From NCBI GenBank assembly GCA_963756895.1, contig CAVWPI010000007.1:372001-436000 (forward strand): a stretch of DNA of 64,000 nucleotides. The letters are read 5' to 3'. The translations under genes were made by a program, and so were the position numbers. Positions 15,830 through 25,820 of this stretch are shown piece after piece (within the stretch, counting starts at the first letter, position 1; each line of letters starts with the position of its first letter). This stretch comes from DASUAS01 sp963756895 (GTDB taxonomy: Bacteria; Actinomycetota; Acidimicrobiia; IMCC26256; DASPTH01). The notes beneath the pieces are model-generated. The model saw only the letters and a list, made by a program, of their open reading frames with translations. It was not told the origin of the DNA and did not search any database.

Positions 15830-17573
15830 CCCTGTCAAAAGGTCGACGCGGACACGATCACCGTCGAGCGCCTCGGCCCCAGCGGTGACCGCGGGGAGCA
15901 GCGCCCGGGACTGCGGGAGCACCTGCCCGCAGAAGAAGCGCGCCGAGGCGACGGCGTCGGGAGCGACCGACGCCACGGCGGCCTGGCGCGCGAGGTGGAA
16001 CCCCCCGAGCACGGTGCCGAACTGCCGGAGGTAGGGCGTGGCGCCCGCGAGGACGTCGGCGGGCTCGTCCTCCACGCGCTCGAGCAGCCACGCCGTCGAC
16101 GCGCGGAGCGCGGAGCGCGGAGCTGGCGTCGCGCATCTGCTCGCGCCACGGGGAGGCGAAGCCCTCTGCCGTTGCATCGAGGGCATCGAGGAGCTCGCGC
16201 ATGACCGCACCGGAGCGCATCGGCAGCTTGCGGCGCACGAGGTCGATGGCCTGGATGCCGTTCGTGCCCTCGTACAAGGAGGCGATGCGGACGTCGCGCT
16301 CGAACTGCTCGACACCGGTCTCGGTGACGTAGCCCGCGCCACCGTGGACCTGGGTGCAGATCCTCGTGAGCTCGGAGCCGAGATCCGTCGACCAGGCCTT
16401 GGTGATCGGGGTGAGGAGCTCGCCGAGCTCGCGCGCCCGGAGCCGTTCCTCGTCCGACCGGCCGCGCTGCGCGACGTCGAGCGCGTGCGCGTTGGTGTAG
16501 GCGAGCGTGCGCGCCGCCTCCACGTGGCTGCGCACGTGGAGCAGCATCCGCTGGACGTCGGGGTGGTCGATGATCGGGCTCGACGTCCCGGGCGGTGCCT
16601 GTGCGGCGCGTCCCTGTCGACGTTCGCGCGCGTAGAGCTCGGCGGCCTGGTACGCACGGTCGGCGACGGCCAGGCCCGAGATGCCCACGACGAAGCGGGC
16701 CGCGTTCATCATCGTGAACATCTGCGCCATGCCCCGGTTCGGCTCGGCGCCGACGAGCTCGGCGTGCGCGCCGTCGAACAGCATCGTGCAGGTCGGTGAG
16801 CCGTGAATGCCCATCTTCCGCTCGATCCCGACGCACCGCACCGAGTTCGCGCGACCGTCGGGCAGCACCTTGGGCACCACGAAGCAGCTGATGCCACGCG
16901 TGCCCGCCGGCGTCCCGGGGACGCGGGCGAGGACGAGGTGGACGATGTTCTCGGTGAGGTCGTGCTCGCCGTAGGTGATGAAGATCTTCATGCCGCTGAT
17001 CGACCACGATCCGTCGGCGTTCGGTGTCGCGGTGGTCGTGAGCGCGCCGACGTCTGAGCCTGCGTGCGGTTCGGTCATGTTCATGGTGCCGGTCCACTCG
17101 CCCGTGACCAGGCGCGGGACGTAGCGCTCGCGTTGGGGATCGTTGCCGTACTGGCCGATCAGCTCGATCCCGCTCTGGGTCAGCATGGGTGCGAGCGCGA
17201 ACGCCATGTTCGACGCGGCGAGGATCTCGTTCATCGCCGCAGCGAGGAGGCGCGGGAAACCGCCACCGCCGTGGACCGGATCAGCTGCGACGCTCCCCCA
17301 TCCCGCGGCAACGTACTTCTCGTACGCCTCCTTCCAACCGGGTGCCGTGGTCACGCGGCCGGTGGCGGGGTCGAACCGCGTGCCCTCGACGTCGCCGACC
17401 TGGTTGAGCGGCGCGATCACCTCGACGCAGAAGCGCGCGAACTCCTCCAGGAGCCCGAACATGGTGTCGAGGTCGGCGTGCTCGTACCCCGGCAGCGCCT
17501 CGAGCGACGCCGCGTCGAGCAGGTGCTCGAAGACGAATCGGATGTGGTCGAGCGGGGCCTGGTAGGGAGTCAA
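15827..17573 (-). CDS. Acyl-CoA dehydrogenase (large FadE type), frameshifted by a 7-bp tandem repeat
   Basis: About 580 residues, the length of the large FadE class. Visible landmarks are LTPYQAPLDHIRFVFEHL at the N terminus, TGTMNMTEPHAGSDVGAL and GSWSISGMKIFITYGEHDL in the flavin region, and EQFERDVRIASLYEGTNGIQ near the C-terminal dehydrogenase core. A C-terminal four-helix extension ends RVRVDLLTG. The frame changes at 16101-16121, where GCGCGGA occurs three times; with two copies the reading would continue as SSALRASTAWLLERV without a break. I place the start at TTG 17573, one base after the mutase stop; an upstream start at 17609 is possible. It oxidises an acyl-CoA to the enoyl-CoA using FAD and ETF. 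Confidence 0.85.
16101..16121. repeat. 7-bp tandem repeat, three copies, inside fadE
   Basis: GCGCGGA x3. Removing one copy restores a continuous acyl-CoA dehydrogenase frame. The repeat is therefore either a slippage mutation or a reversible switch. Confidence 0.85.
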
Positions 17574-17574
17574 C

Positions 17575-20500
17575 TCACACGTTGCGCCGGTACCTTCCGC
17601 CGACGGCATACAGCGTGTCGGTGATCTCGCCGAGGGTGCAGCAGCGGACCGCCTCCATGAGCGCGGCGAAGGTGTTGGTGCCGTCGAGCGCGGCGCGCCG
17701 CACCTGCTCCAGCGCGGCCTCCCGTTCCGACGCGTGGCGGGTCTGGAACGCGCGCAGTCGGTGGAGCTGGTCCTGCTTCTCGTCGTCGTCCGAGCGGCGC
17801 AGCTCGACGATCGGCGGCGGCGTCGGATCGCGCGGCAAAAAGGTGTTGACGCCGATGATCGGCAGCGACCCGTCGTGCTTTCGCTGCTCGTAGAGCATCG
17901 ACTCGTCCTGAATGCGACCGCGCTGGTACCCGGTCTCCATCGCGCCGAGCACGCCGCCGCGCTCGCTGATCCGACTCAGCTCTGCGAGCGCGGCCTGCTC
18001 GACGAGGTCGGTGAGCTCCTCGATCACGAACGATCCCTGGAGAGGGTTGTCGTTCACGGCCAGGCCCCACTCACGGTTGATGACGAGCTGGATCGCCATC
18101 GCGCGACGGACGGACTCGTCCGTCGGCGTCGTGATGGCTTCGTCGTACGCGTTCGTGTGCAACGAGTTCGCGTTGTCGTAGATCGCGCACAGTGCCTGCA
18201 ACGTCGTGCGGATGTCGTTGAACGACATCTCCTGCGCGTGGAGCGAGCGACCGGACGTTTGGATGTGGTACTTCAGCTTCTGCGAGCGCTCGTTCGCGCC
18301 GTAGCGATCGCGCATCGCGATCGCCCAGATCCGGCGAGCGACCCGACCGAGCACGCTGTACTCCGGATCCATGCCGTTCGAGAAGAAGAAGGACAGGTTC
18401 GGCGCGAAGTCGTCGATGTCCATCCCTCGCGCGAGGTACGCCTCCACGTACGTGAACCCGTTGGCGAGGGTGAACGCGAGCTGGCTGATGGGGTTCGCAC
18501 CGGCTTCGGCGATGTGATATCCGGAGATCGATACGGAGTAGAACCGACGCACCCGATGCGCGATGAACCACTCCTGGATGTCGGCCATCATCCGGAGCGC
18601 GAACTCGGTCGAGAGGATGCACGTGTTCTGGCCCTGGTCCTCCTTGAGGATGTCGGCTTGCACCGTGCCGCGGACGCGCTCGAGCACCTCGGCCGGATCG
18701 AGCTCGGGGTGCTGGTCGATCGCTGCGTTGAGGTACATGGCCAGGATCGTGGGCGCCGGACCGTTGATCGTCATCGACACCGACACCGACGGGTCGGCGA
18801 GGTCGAAACCGTCGTAGAGCACCTTCATGTCGTCGAGCGTGGCGATGGAGACACCCGAGTTCCCGACCTTGCCGTAGATGTCGGGACGCTCGGCGGGATC
18901 GGCGCCGTAGAGGGTGACCGAGTCGAACGCAGTCGAGAGGCGCGTCGCGGGCTGGCCGTCGGCGAGGTAGTGGAAGCGCCGGTTCGTGCGCGCCGGTCCG
19001 CCCTCACCTGCGAACATGCGGGTCGGATCCTCGTCGTCGCGCTTGGTCGGGAACACGCCTCCCGTGAACGGGAAGCTACCAGGCAGGTTCTCGGCGCGAA
19101 GGAACCGCACGAGCTCGCCGGGTTCGGTCACGCGCGGGAGGGCGATGCGCGGGATCGGACTGCCCGACAGCGACTCGCGGGTCGCGGCGTCGTCCTGCCG
19201 GCGCGCCGCGGCGTCGGCCTCGTAGGTCGCCAACAGCTCGCGAGTTTCGGGGAGCACCTTCCGGCGGGCGTCGTCGAGCAGCGCGCCCACGCCGTCGGTC
19301 GCGCTGCCGACCGCTTCGAGTTGGTCGCGCACCGCATCGAGCTGCTCGACCGACCGGACCGCGGCGCCTGCTCGTCGGTCAGCACGTGGTAGCCGGCGAC
19401 GGTCTCTGCGATCTCGGCCAGGTAACGGGAGCGAGGCCCGGGGATGAACTGGGCGATGCCGGTCGACACCTTCGTGTCGACCGGCGCCAACATCGGCTCG
19501 CCAAGGGCCAGCCCCGCAGCGCGCAGGAGCTCGCGCAGCTCCTGGTAGAGCGCGGTCACACCGTCGTCGTTGAACCGGGACGCGATGGTCCCGAACACCG
19601 GGAGGTCCTCGACCGCTGCGCCGAACTCCTTGCGGTTGCGGACGACCTGGCGGCGCACCTCCCGCAGCGCGTCCTCGGCGCCGCGGCGCTCGAACTTGTT
19701 GATCGCGACTGCGTCGGCGAACTCGAGCATGTCGATCTTCTCGAGCTGCGACGCGGCGCCGTACTCGGGCGTCATCACGTAGAGCGAGACCGAGGCGACG
19801 TCGATCACCGCCGAGTCACCCTGACCGATTCCGGGCGTCTCGACCACGACGAGGTCGAAGCCCCCCGCACGACAGGCCGCGATCATCTGCGGCAGACACG
19901 GGGGCAGCTCGGTCAGCGCCGAGCGCGTCGCGATCGAGCGGAAGTACGCCTGAGGCGTGTCGATCGAGTTCATGCGGATGCGGTCGCCCAGCAGCGCGCC
20001 GCGGGAACGACGTCGCGTCGGGTCGACCGCGAGCACCGCGACCCGCACCTTGTCTTCCTGGTCGAGCCGGAGCCGCAGCACGAGCTCGTCGGTCAACGAC
20101 GACTTCCCCGATCCGCCTGTCCCGGTGATCCCGACGACCGGGACCGACCGGCGCTCGGCCGCATCGTCCAGCTCGCGCTGCAGCGCCGCCGCGAGCGTGC
20201 CCGTCTCGATTGCGGTGAGCGTGCGCGCCAGCGTGTGCCGCGAGCCGCCGAAGACGTCAACGACGTCGGACACCTCTGCGGCGGGCGCGTCGCATTCGGC
20301 GATGATCGTGTTGACCATCGCCTCGAGCCCCAGCCGTTGACCGTCGGTCGGCGAGAAGATCTTGACGCCACAGCGCGCCAGCCGCTCGATCTCCTCGGCG
20401 ACGATCACGCCGCCGCCGCCGCCGTAGACGCGGACGTGACCGGCGCCTTCGTCGGCGAGTCTCTCGACGAGGTACTCGAAGTACTCGACGTGGCCGCCCT

Positions 20501-20711
20501 GGTAGGAGCTCACCGCGACTGCGGCCGCGTCCTCCTCGACCGCGGCCTTGACGACGTCGTCGACCGATCGGTTGTGACCGAGGTGGATGACCTCGGCCCC
20601 CTGCGACTGCAGGATCCGGCGCATCACGTTGATGGCGGCGTCGTGCCCGTCGAACAGGCTCGCGGCGGTCACCACGCGCACCGGGTGCACGGGGACGTGG
20701 AGCGCGCTCAC
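17575..20711 (-). CDS. icmF: Fused isobutyryl-CoA mutase IcmF, one frameshift
   Basis: This gene encodes about 1,045 residues in the IcmF domain order. The B12-binding domain comes first (SLFDGHDAAINVMRRI, the DxHxxG lower-ligand motif read as DGHDAAIN, and YGGGGGVI). A MeaB/MeaI-type GTPase chaperone follows (Walker A GITGTGGSGKSS, then VVETPGIGQGD and INKFERRGAED). The mutase barrel is last (LSTAFDSVTLYGADP, SVSMTINGPAPTILAMY, ISGYHIAEAGANPISQLAF). It interconverts isobutyryl- and n-butyryl-CoA with adenosylcobalamin. One base is missing near 19365, in the linker between GTPase and mutase; the two frames are 19128-20711 and 17575-19332. The start is a GTG that overlaps the hbd stop by 4 bp. 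The FadE gene follows immediately. Confidence 0.92.
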
Positions 20712-21568
20712 CGGTCGTACCCGAAGAAGCCACGGCCGCTCTTGCGACCCAGGAGTCCCGCGGCGACCATGCGCTTGAGCAACGGTGGCGGGGCGTACAG
20801 CGGATCCCGGTACTCCTCGTAGAGCGAGTCGGCGATCGCGGCGGTCGTGTCGAGACCGACGAGGTCGGCCAACGCGAGCGGACCCATCGGATGGCCCGCG
20901 CCGCGGACGATGCCCTCGTCGATGTCCTCGGCCGAGGCGACGCCGCTCTCGAGCATGCGGATCGCGGCGACGATGTACGGGAAGAGCAGGGCGTTGACGA
21001 TGAACCCGGCGCGATCCGGCGCGCGCACGACGTGCTTACCGAGGCGCTGCGTGGCGAAGGCCTCGGCGCCGCGCACCGTGGAGTCGTCGGTCATAAACGA
21101 CGGCACGAGCTCGACGACGTCCATCACCGGTGCGGGGTTGAAGAAGTGCAGCCCGATGACGCGCTCCGGTCGTCGGGTGGCCATCGCCAGTTGCACGATC
21201 GGGATGGAAGACGTGTTCGACGCGAGGATCGCGTCGTCGCGCTCGACGACGTCGTCGAGCGCCTGGAAGGTCTGGCGCTTCGTCTCCGCGTGCTCGGGGA
21301 CCGCCTCGACGACCAGGTCGCGATCGCCGAGCGCGCCCACGTCGGTGACGACGCGCAACCGGTCGAGTGCCTCCTCGACCTCGGGTTCGATCAGCTTGCC
21401 GCGCTTCGCTGCCTTCGCCAGCGACAGCTCGATGCGCTGGAGCCCGGACTTCGCAACATCGACGTCGGCCTCGACGACGACCACGTCGCATCCCGCCCTG
21501 GCGGCGACCTCGGCGATCCCGGCACCCATGAGCCCACAGCCGACCACGCCGACTCGATCATGATGCAT
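20708..21568 (-). CDS. hbd: 3-hydroxybutyryl-CoA dehydrogenase
   Basis: A 286-residue 3-hydroxyacyl-CoA dehydrogenase of the short, single-function type. The NAD motif is VGVVGCGLMGAGIAEVAARAG, catalytic histidine lies in IGLHFFNPAPVMDVVELV, and the catalytic glutamate partner is expected in that same segment. The C-terminal dimerisation domain contains DIDEGIVRGAGHPMGPLALADLVGLDT. It starts the hbd-icmF-fadE minus-strand operon; its stop overlaps the icmF GTG. The reaction is (S)-3-hydroxybutyryl-CoA to acetoacetyl-CoA with NAD. Together with IcmF and FadE it would take isobutyryl-CoA into the butyryl-CoA route. A MarR-type gene diverges from it across only 62 bp. Confidence 0.92.
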   Translation of the reverse strand: MHHDRVGVVGCGLMGAGIAEVAARAGCDVVVVEADVDVAKSGLQRIELSLAKAAKRGKLIEPEVEEALDRLRVVTDVGALGDRDLVVEAVPEHAETKRQTFQALDDVVERDDAILASNTSSIPIVQLAMATRRPERVIGLHFFNPAPVMDVVELVPSFMTDDSTVRGAEAFATQRLGKHVVRAPDRAGFIVNALLFPYIVAAIRMLESGVASAEDIDEGIVRGAGHPMGPLALADLVGLDTTAAIADSLYEEYRDPLYAPPPLLKRMVAAGLLGRKSGRGFFGYDR

Positions 21569-21630
21569 GAGCCAACGATATCTGACCGCTCACATACTTG
21601 GCACGTTGCCGCGGTCGCTACCTTTACGTG

Positions 21631-22122
21631 GTGCCTCAACAAGCGTTCGACGTCATCGCGGAAGCCCGCCGTCAATGGGAAGCGCACGATCTGGCCGAGC
21701 CGGCGGCGATGGCGGCGGCGACCTCGATGATCCGGGCGAACCAGATCCTGGCGACGGCGGTCGATCGGGCCCTGCGTCCCTTCGACCTCACGTTCGCCCG
21801 CTACGAGGTGCTCATGCTGCTGCGATTCTCCCGGACCGGAGCCCTCCCCATCACGAAGGTTGCCGACCGGCTGATGGTGCACCCCACCGGGGTCACGAAG
21901 CTCGTCGACCGGCTCGAACAGGACGGCCTCGTCCGACGGGAGGCGAATCCGTCCGATCGGCGCGGTGTCCTCGTTCGCATCACCCCGGCGGGACGGAGGC
22001 TGGCGAAGCGCGGGAGCCGTGCGGTCGGCGAGATCCGTTTCGGCATGCTCTTCGACGACGGCGAACTCGAGTCGCTCATCTCCCTGCTCGAGCGCTTCCG
22101 CGCCCGCGCCGGCGACTTCTGA
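21631..22122 (+). CDS. MarR-family transcriptional regulator
   Basis: A 163-residue winged-helix regulator. The N-terminal helix dimer region precedes the DNA-binding segment GALPITKVADRLMVHPTGVTKLVDRLEQDGLV, split here between recognition helix (HPTGVTKLVDRLE) and wing (REANPSDRRGVLVRITPAG). I chose GTG 21631 or the adjacent GTG 21628; an earlier start at 21598 would overlap the divergent promoter. It faces hbd across a short intergenic region, so control of hbd-icmF-fadE and itself is likely. The cobalamin-receptor-like gene follows 11 bp downstream on the same strand. Confidence 0.85.
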   Translation: MPQQAFDVIAEARRQWEAHDLAEPAAMAAATSMIRANQILATAVDRALRPFDLTFARYEVLMLLRFSRTGALPITKVADRLMVHPTGVTKLVDRLEQDGLVRREANPSDRRGVLVRITPAGRRLAKRGSRAVGEIRFGMLFDDGELESLISLLERFRARAGDF

Positions 22123-22133
22123 GGACACTTCGG

Positions 22134-22841
22134 ATGGAACGCATCGTCAGCCTGGTGCCCTCGGCGACCGAGACCTTGCTCGCGTGGGGGATCACACCGG
22201 TCGCGGTGACTCGCTTCTGCGAACAGCCTCACCTCTTGAACGTGGGGGGCACCAAGAACCCCGACGTCCCGGGCATCCTCGCGTTGGAGCCGGAGCTCGT
22301 GGTCATGTGCCCCGAGGAGAACCGACTCGAGGATGCGGAGCAGTTACGGGCCGCCGGGGTCCGAGTCCACGCCCTCAGCATCGACGAGGTCGCCGACGTC
22401 GCTCCGGCCCTCGTCGACCTCGCAACTGCGCTCGGGATCGGCGCGCCCGCGCTCGCACCCGCCCCTCCTCCCCGGGATGCGCGCCTGCGCGCGTTCGTCC
22501 CCATCTGGCGTCGGCCGTGGATGACGATCGGCGAATGCTACGGCGCGTCGGTCCTCGCCCACCTCGGGGTCACGAACGTCGTCACCGATCGGACCGATCG
22601 CTACCCGACCTTGGAGCTCGACGACGTCGCGGGCGCCGACGTCGACGTCGTGCTCGCTCCGAGCGAGCCCTATCCCTTCGCCGAGCGGCACCGGGCCGAA
22701 CTCGAGGGCGTCGCACCGGTCGTGCTCGTCGACGGCAAGGATCTGTTCTGGTGGGGCATCCGAACGCCGCAGGCGCTCCACCGCCTGGCGAACGTCGTGG
22801 GTGACATCGCACGGGAAGACTCATTCGATGGGCTGCCCTGA
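22134..22841 (+). CDS. BtuF-like helical-backbone metal/corrinoid receptor without signal peptide
   Basis: A 235-residue protein of the class III periplasmic-binding fold used by BtuF and iron-siderophore receptors. It begins RIVSLVPSATETLLAWGI and continues TRFCEQP, GGTKNPDVPGILALEPELV, and a second lobe with WMTIGECYGASVLAHLGV and GADVDVVLAPSEPYPF. There is no signal peptide, so it should be cytoplasmic; this signal-less form is annotated as cobalamin-binding protein in many actinobacteria and proteobacteria. It shares a transcript with MarR and sits next to the B12-dependent IcmF, which supports a role in corrinoid handling, though metal binding has not been shown for this group. Confidence 0.75.
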   Translation: MERIVSLVPSATETLLAWGITPVAVTRFCEQPHLLNVGGTKNPDVPGILALEPELVVMCPEENRLEDAEQLRAAGVRVHALSIDEVADVAPALVDLATALGIGAPALAPAPPPRDARLRAFVPIWRRPWMTIGECYGASVLAHLGVTNVVTDRTDRYPTLELDDVAGADVDVVLAPSEPYPFAERHRAELEGVAPVVLVDGKDLFWWGIRTPQALHRLANVVGDIAREDSFDGLP

Positions 22842-22864
22842 GTCCGCAGCGCGCAGGCTGGTCG

Positions 22865-22880
22865 TAGACTGATTGGTCGA
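22865..22880. promoter_or_regulatory. Operator-like palindrome upstream of the CMD gene pair
   Basis: TAGACTGATTGGTCGA, 13 of 16 match to the regional consensus, 95 bp before the likely GTG start at 22975. Confidence 0.5.
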
Positions 22881-22974
22881 TGAGCCGACGAGGCGCAGCT
22901 TCGCCCTTCGACCAGGACATTTCGATTGCCTGGGGCTGGCATGCCGGCAACGACGCGAGCGCGGTGCACGTCTC

Positions 22975-23477
22975 GTGAACTCGCACAATCCACTGGAGGG
23001 CGAGGAGCATGGGGCGCCAGTCAACCCCTTCAGCGCCTTCGCCGGACATCCGGCCCTCGCACGCGCATTCACGTTCTTGAACAGCCAGGTGCTGATGGCG
23101 ACGTCGCTCAGCCAGCGTCATCGCGAGCTGCTTGCGCTGCGCACGGCGGCCCAACGCTCGGGTGGTTATGAATGGATACGGCAGGTGTTCGTCGGACGCG
23201 ACGGTTCGCTCCAGGACGAGGAAGTCTTCGGATTGCGTTCGATGCCGACGCTTCCTTCTGGAGCGGCCTCGACGCGACTCTGATGTTGGCAGCGGACGAG
23301 CTCGTACGCGACCGTGAGATCAGTCACGCAACGCGAGCTGCCTTGGAACGCGAGCTGGACACGGAACAGATCCTCGATCTGATCTTCACGGTCCGTACGT
23401 ACGAGACGCTGGCCGTGATGATGCGGGCCGTAGGCATACAGCCTGACGATCCGCATCGCCGCGCCCGCGGTGACTGA
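22975..23477 (+). CDS. Carboxymuconolactone decarboxylase-like protein A, frameshifted
   Basis: A CMD/AhpD-fold protein of about 167 residues. The first frame gives FAGHPALARAFTFLNSQVLM, SLSQRHRELLALRTAAQRSG and YEWIRQVFVGRDGSLQDEE. Near 23240 it moves to a second frame giving ADASFWSGLDATLMLAADEL and DTEQILDLIFTVRTYETLAV. The CxxC pair of peroxidase-type AhpD is absent. Compared with its neighbour (23582-24173), it lacks the GRIDPIPPREWP N-terminal segment. I take GTG 22975 as start because it is in frame and follows the operator. Members catalyse decarboxylation or disulphide-independent chemistry in aromatic degradation; the actual activity here is unknown. Confidence 0.6.
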
Positions 23478-23581
23478 GCAGCGCCGAGCCATGACATGGG
23501 AAGGGTCGGTCGGCGAAGCCAATGCTCATAACGCATCAAGCAGAGCGAGCTTGCGCACAGCAGCGATCGAAAGGAACTGAA

Positions 23582-24173
23582 TTGGGACGCATCGACCCGA
23601 TCCCGCCGCGCGAATGGCCACCGGAGATGGCGGACGCGCTCACCGCGATGACCCCACCCTCACCCAGGTTCTCGGTGACGCCACCGGACGCCGACCGCGC
23701 CAAGCCGATGAACATGCTCGGCGTGATGGCCCACCACCCCGCGCTCGCGCCGCGCTTACTTCACGTTCGGCGGTCACGTGCTCATGGCGACCACGCTCAC
23801 CGAACGTCAACGCGAGCTGCTCGCCCTGCGCACGTCCGCGTTGTGCCTCTCCGATTACGAGTGGGCACAGCACTTCTCGATGGGACGCGACGCGGGATTG
23901 ACTGACGAGGAGATCTCCCGGATCGCCTTCGGACCCGATGCTCCGTTCTGGAGCGACTCGGACCGGGCCGTCCTGCGCGCCAACGACGAGCTGTTCCACG
24001 ACGGCATCATCAGCCACGACACCTGGGACGCGCTGTCGGTCGACCTCGACCACCAACAGATCCTCGACCTCATCTTCACCGTCGGCTCGTACGAGACGCT
24101 CGCCCGCATGATGCGCTCGGTCGAGCTGCCGCTCGACCGGGCGTACGTCGAGGCCTTCACCCGTCCGGCGTGA
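23582..24173 (+). CDS. Carboxymuconolactone decarboxylase-like protein B, frameshifted
   Basis: A second CMD-fold protein of about 196 residues. TTG at 23582 follows AAAGGAA and begins the canonical N terminus LGRIDPIPPREWPPEMADAL. One extra base near 23755 breaks the frame between MMAHHPALAP-type sequence and AYFTFGGHVLM, and the rest reads TTLTERQRELLALRTSALCL, SDYEWAQHFSMGRDAGLTDE and QQILDLIFTVGSYETLARMM. It is clearly a paralogue of the gene just upstream (shared RELLALRT, YEW, QILDLIFTV and YETLA motifs). The pair points to a tandem duplication in which both copies are now frame-broken. Confidence 0.7.
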
Positions 24174-24183
24174 GCCGACCGAG

Positions 24184-25644
24184 CTACCGACGCTGCGGGA
24201 GGTCGCCGACCTGCGCCTGCGCCCAGGCGAGGTCGTTGTCCTGGGTGCGGAGCTCCTGCACCACCGAACGTGCCCATGCGAGGTCGTCGGAACGTTGTGC
24301 GGTACGGGCGCGCTCGAGATCGATGCCGTAGACACGCGCCGCGTTCTCACCGAGGATCTTCGCCTTGGTCGCGGGCGTCAGCGGTGAGTAACCGAACTCC
24401 TCGCACATGTCGTCGGGGATCTGGAACGCACGGAACGCGTCGACCAGCGGCTGCGCCGACCCGTACCAGATGCTGTCGGTGCCCCAGATCACGTTGTCCT
24501 CACCGAGCCCCGCGATCAGCTTCCCGAGGAGATGGGCAGCTTCGCGCGGCCTCCGGATGAGCGAGAACCACGTGGTTCCGAGCTCGGCGTAGACGTTGCT
24601 CCCCTGGTCGAGCCCAGCGTCCTCGACGGTGCGGAGCAGCCGGTTGGCGCCGACGTCGGCGGTCTCGTCCGTGTACGGGCCTTCGGGGAGCTCGAGCTCA
24701 AAGGCGGAGTGGTAGATGACGAAGCTGAGATCCGGAAACGCACGTGCGGCGGGCCCGACGTCGCGAGGGGAGCCGTTGTCGGCCAGCATCGCGCAGCCCT
24801 TGTGGGCGCAGACCACCGGCGCGCCGAGTGACCGGGCACGCTCGAGGAACGGCAATCCGTACTGCTCGTCGTCGAGCATCCAACCCTCTTGCCACCCCTC
24901 GGGCGTCATCTTGCCCGGGGTGTACACCTTCCAGCCGACAGGATCGAGCTCCTCGTGCCACTGCTCCATCGCCTCGATCTCCGCGGCCTTGTTCGCGATG
25001 ACGACGGCGTGGTTGAGCAAGCGCCCGGTTTCGGCGAGGTTGTCGATGAGCATGCGGGCGACTGCCATCTCCTCGTTCTTCAGAGCCAGCGCCGCGGCCT
25101 GCGGATCGACGGGTTCGCCCACGGGCGACCCCGGACCGGAGGTCAGCACTGCGACTGCCGTCTCGGTCTCGAGGAACACCTTCCTGACATAGTCGGCCAT
25201 GTCGCGAGCAGCGCCTCCGGTGAGCCCGTCGTCGACGTCGTGCCACCAGTCGGGCATGAGCGGTCGGTAGAGCGCGTCGAGTCCCGGGTTGCCGTCGACC
25301 CGCGACGCCGGCCCGGAGAAGTGCGTCTGCACGTCGATGACGACCTCGGGACCGGAGAAGTGGTGCTCGGCCGCGGTTGCGTCGATGGTGGCTTCTTCAG
25401 GGACATCGAAAAACTGCGTGCCCCACTCTTCGTTCAGTGCTCGTAGCCCGATCGCGGTGCCGCGCCGGCTCTCGATCAGCGCGCGGGCCACGGACCCGCT
25501 CCGCTCGCTCGTCTGCGTCGCCCCGGCTGCGATTCGCCGGAGCACTCGCCGGTCGGCGTCGCTGTAGCGACGCGGTCGGTACTCGTCAGTCGATCGTCGC
25601 TGCATGAAGAGCGGAACGGCGGTGGTCTTCGACAGATCACCCAT
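24184..25644 (-). CDS. Amidohydrolase-2 family protein with N-terminal extension
   Basis: A 486-residue TIM-barrel amidohydrolase. About 95 residues precede the barrel (YRPRRYSDADRRVLRRIAAG), after which the metal motif reads VVIDVQTHFSGP. Later ligands are VVCAHKGCAML, FVIYHSAFELELP and NVIWGTDSIWYGSAQPLVDA. The arrangement follows the aminocarboxymuconate-semialdehyde decarboxylase superfamily. The substrate is not deducible. The ATG at 25644 is 71 bp from a perfect operator palindrome and the gene stands alone, convergent with the CMD pair, whose stop lies 10 bp away. Confidence 0.85.
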   Translation of the reverse strand: MGDLSKTTAVPLFMQRRSTDEYRPRRYSDADRRVLRRIAAGATQTSERSGSVARALIESRRGTAIGLRALNEEWGTQFFDVPEEATIDATAAEHHFSGPEVVIDVQTHFSGPASRVDGNPGLDALYRPLMPDWWHDVDDGLTGGAARDMADYVRKVFLETETAVAVLTSGPGSPVGEPVDPQAAALALKNEEMAVARMLIDNLAETGRLLNHAVVIANKAAEIEAMEQWHEELDPVGWKVYTPGKMTPEGWQEGWMLDDEQYGLPFLERARSLGAPVVCAHKGCAMLADNGSPRDVGPAARAFPDLSFVIYHSAFELELPEGPYTDETADVGANRLLRTVEDAGLDQGSNVYAELGTTWFSLIRRPREAAHLLGKLIAGLGEDNVIWGTDSIWYGSAQPLVDAFRAFQIPDDMCEEFGYSPLTPATKAKILGENAARVYGIDLERARTAQRSDDLAWARSVVQELRTQDNDLAWAQAQVGDLPQRR

Positions 25645-25714
25645 GGAGCGACCCCCTCACGTGTCGGCGCAGGAACTCGCCCTGCGAGCGCCCGCCGGCG
25701 CAGAGACCGTACCG

Positions 25715-25730
25715 TAGACCGATCGGTCTA
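25715..25730. promoter_or_regulatory. Perfect 16-bp operator palindrome
   Basis: TAGACCGATCGGTCTA, 71 bp upstream of the amidohydrolase ATG; identical to the sites at 14028 and 15814. Confidence 0.75.
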
Positions 25731-25775
25731 TTCCGTCAACGATGGAGACGGAGGTGCGCATGGGTACGGCGCGCC

Positions 25776-25811
25776 GTGCGCGTCCCGGCCGTACCGGACC
25801 GGGACGCGCAC
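25776..25811 (-). terminator. 13-bp perfect hairpin after the SDR gene
   Basis: GTGCGCGTCCCGG (25776-25788) and CCGGGACGCGCAC (25799-25811) are exact inverted repeats with a 10-base loop, starting 9 bp past the SDR stop. It insulates the SDR from the amidohydrolase promoter. Confidence 0.65.
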
Positions 25812-25820
25812 CGCGACTGC

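Noticed and set aside
17734..20822. Long plus-strand open frames opposite icmF
   Set aside because: Composition is typical antisense (DRRH/ERR-rich) and the minus strand carries the full IcmF motifs.
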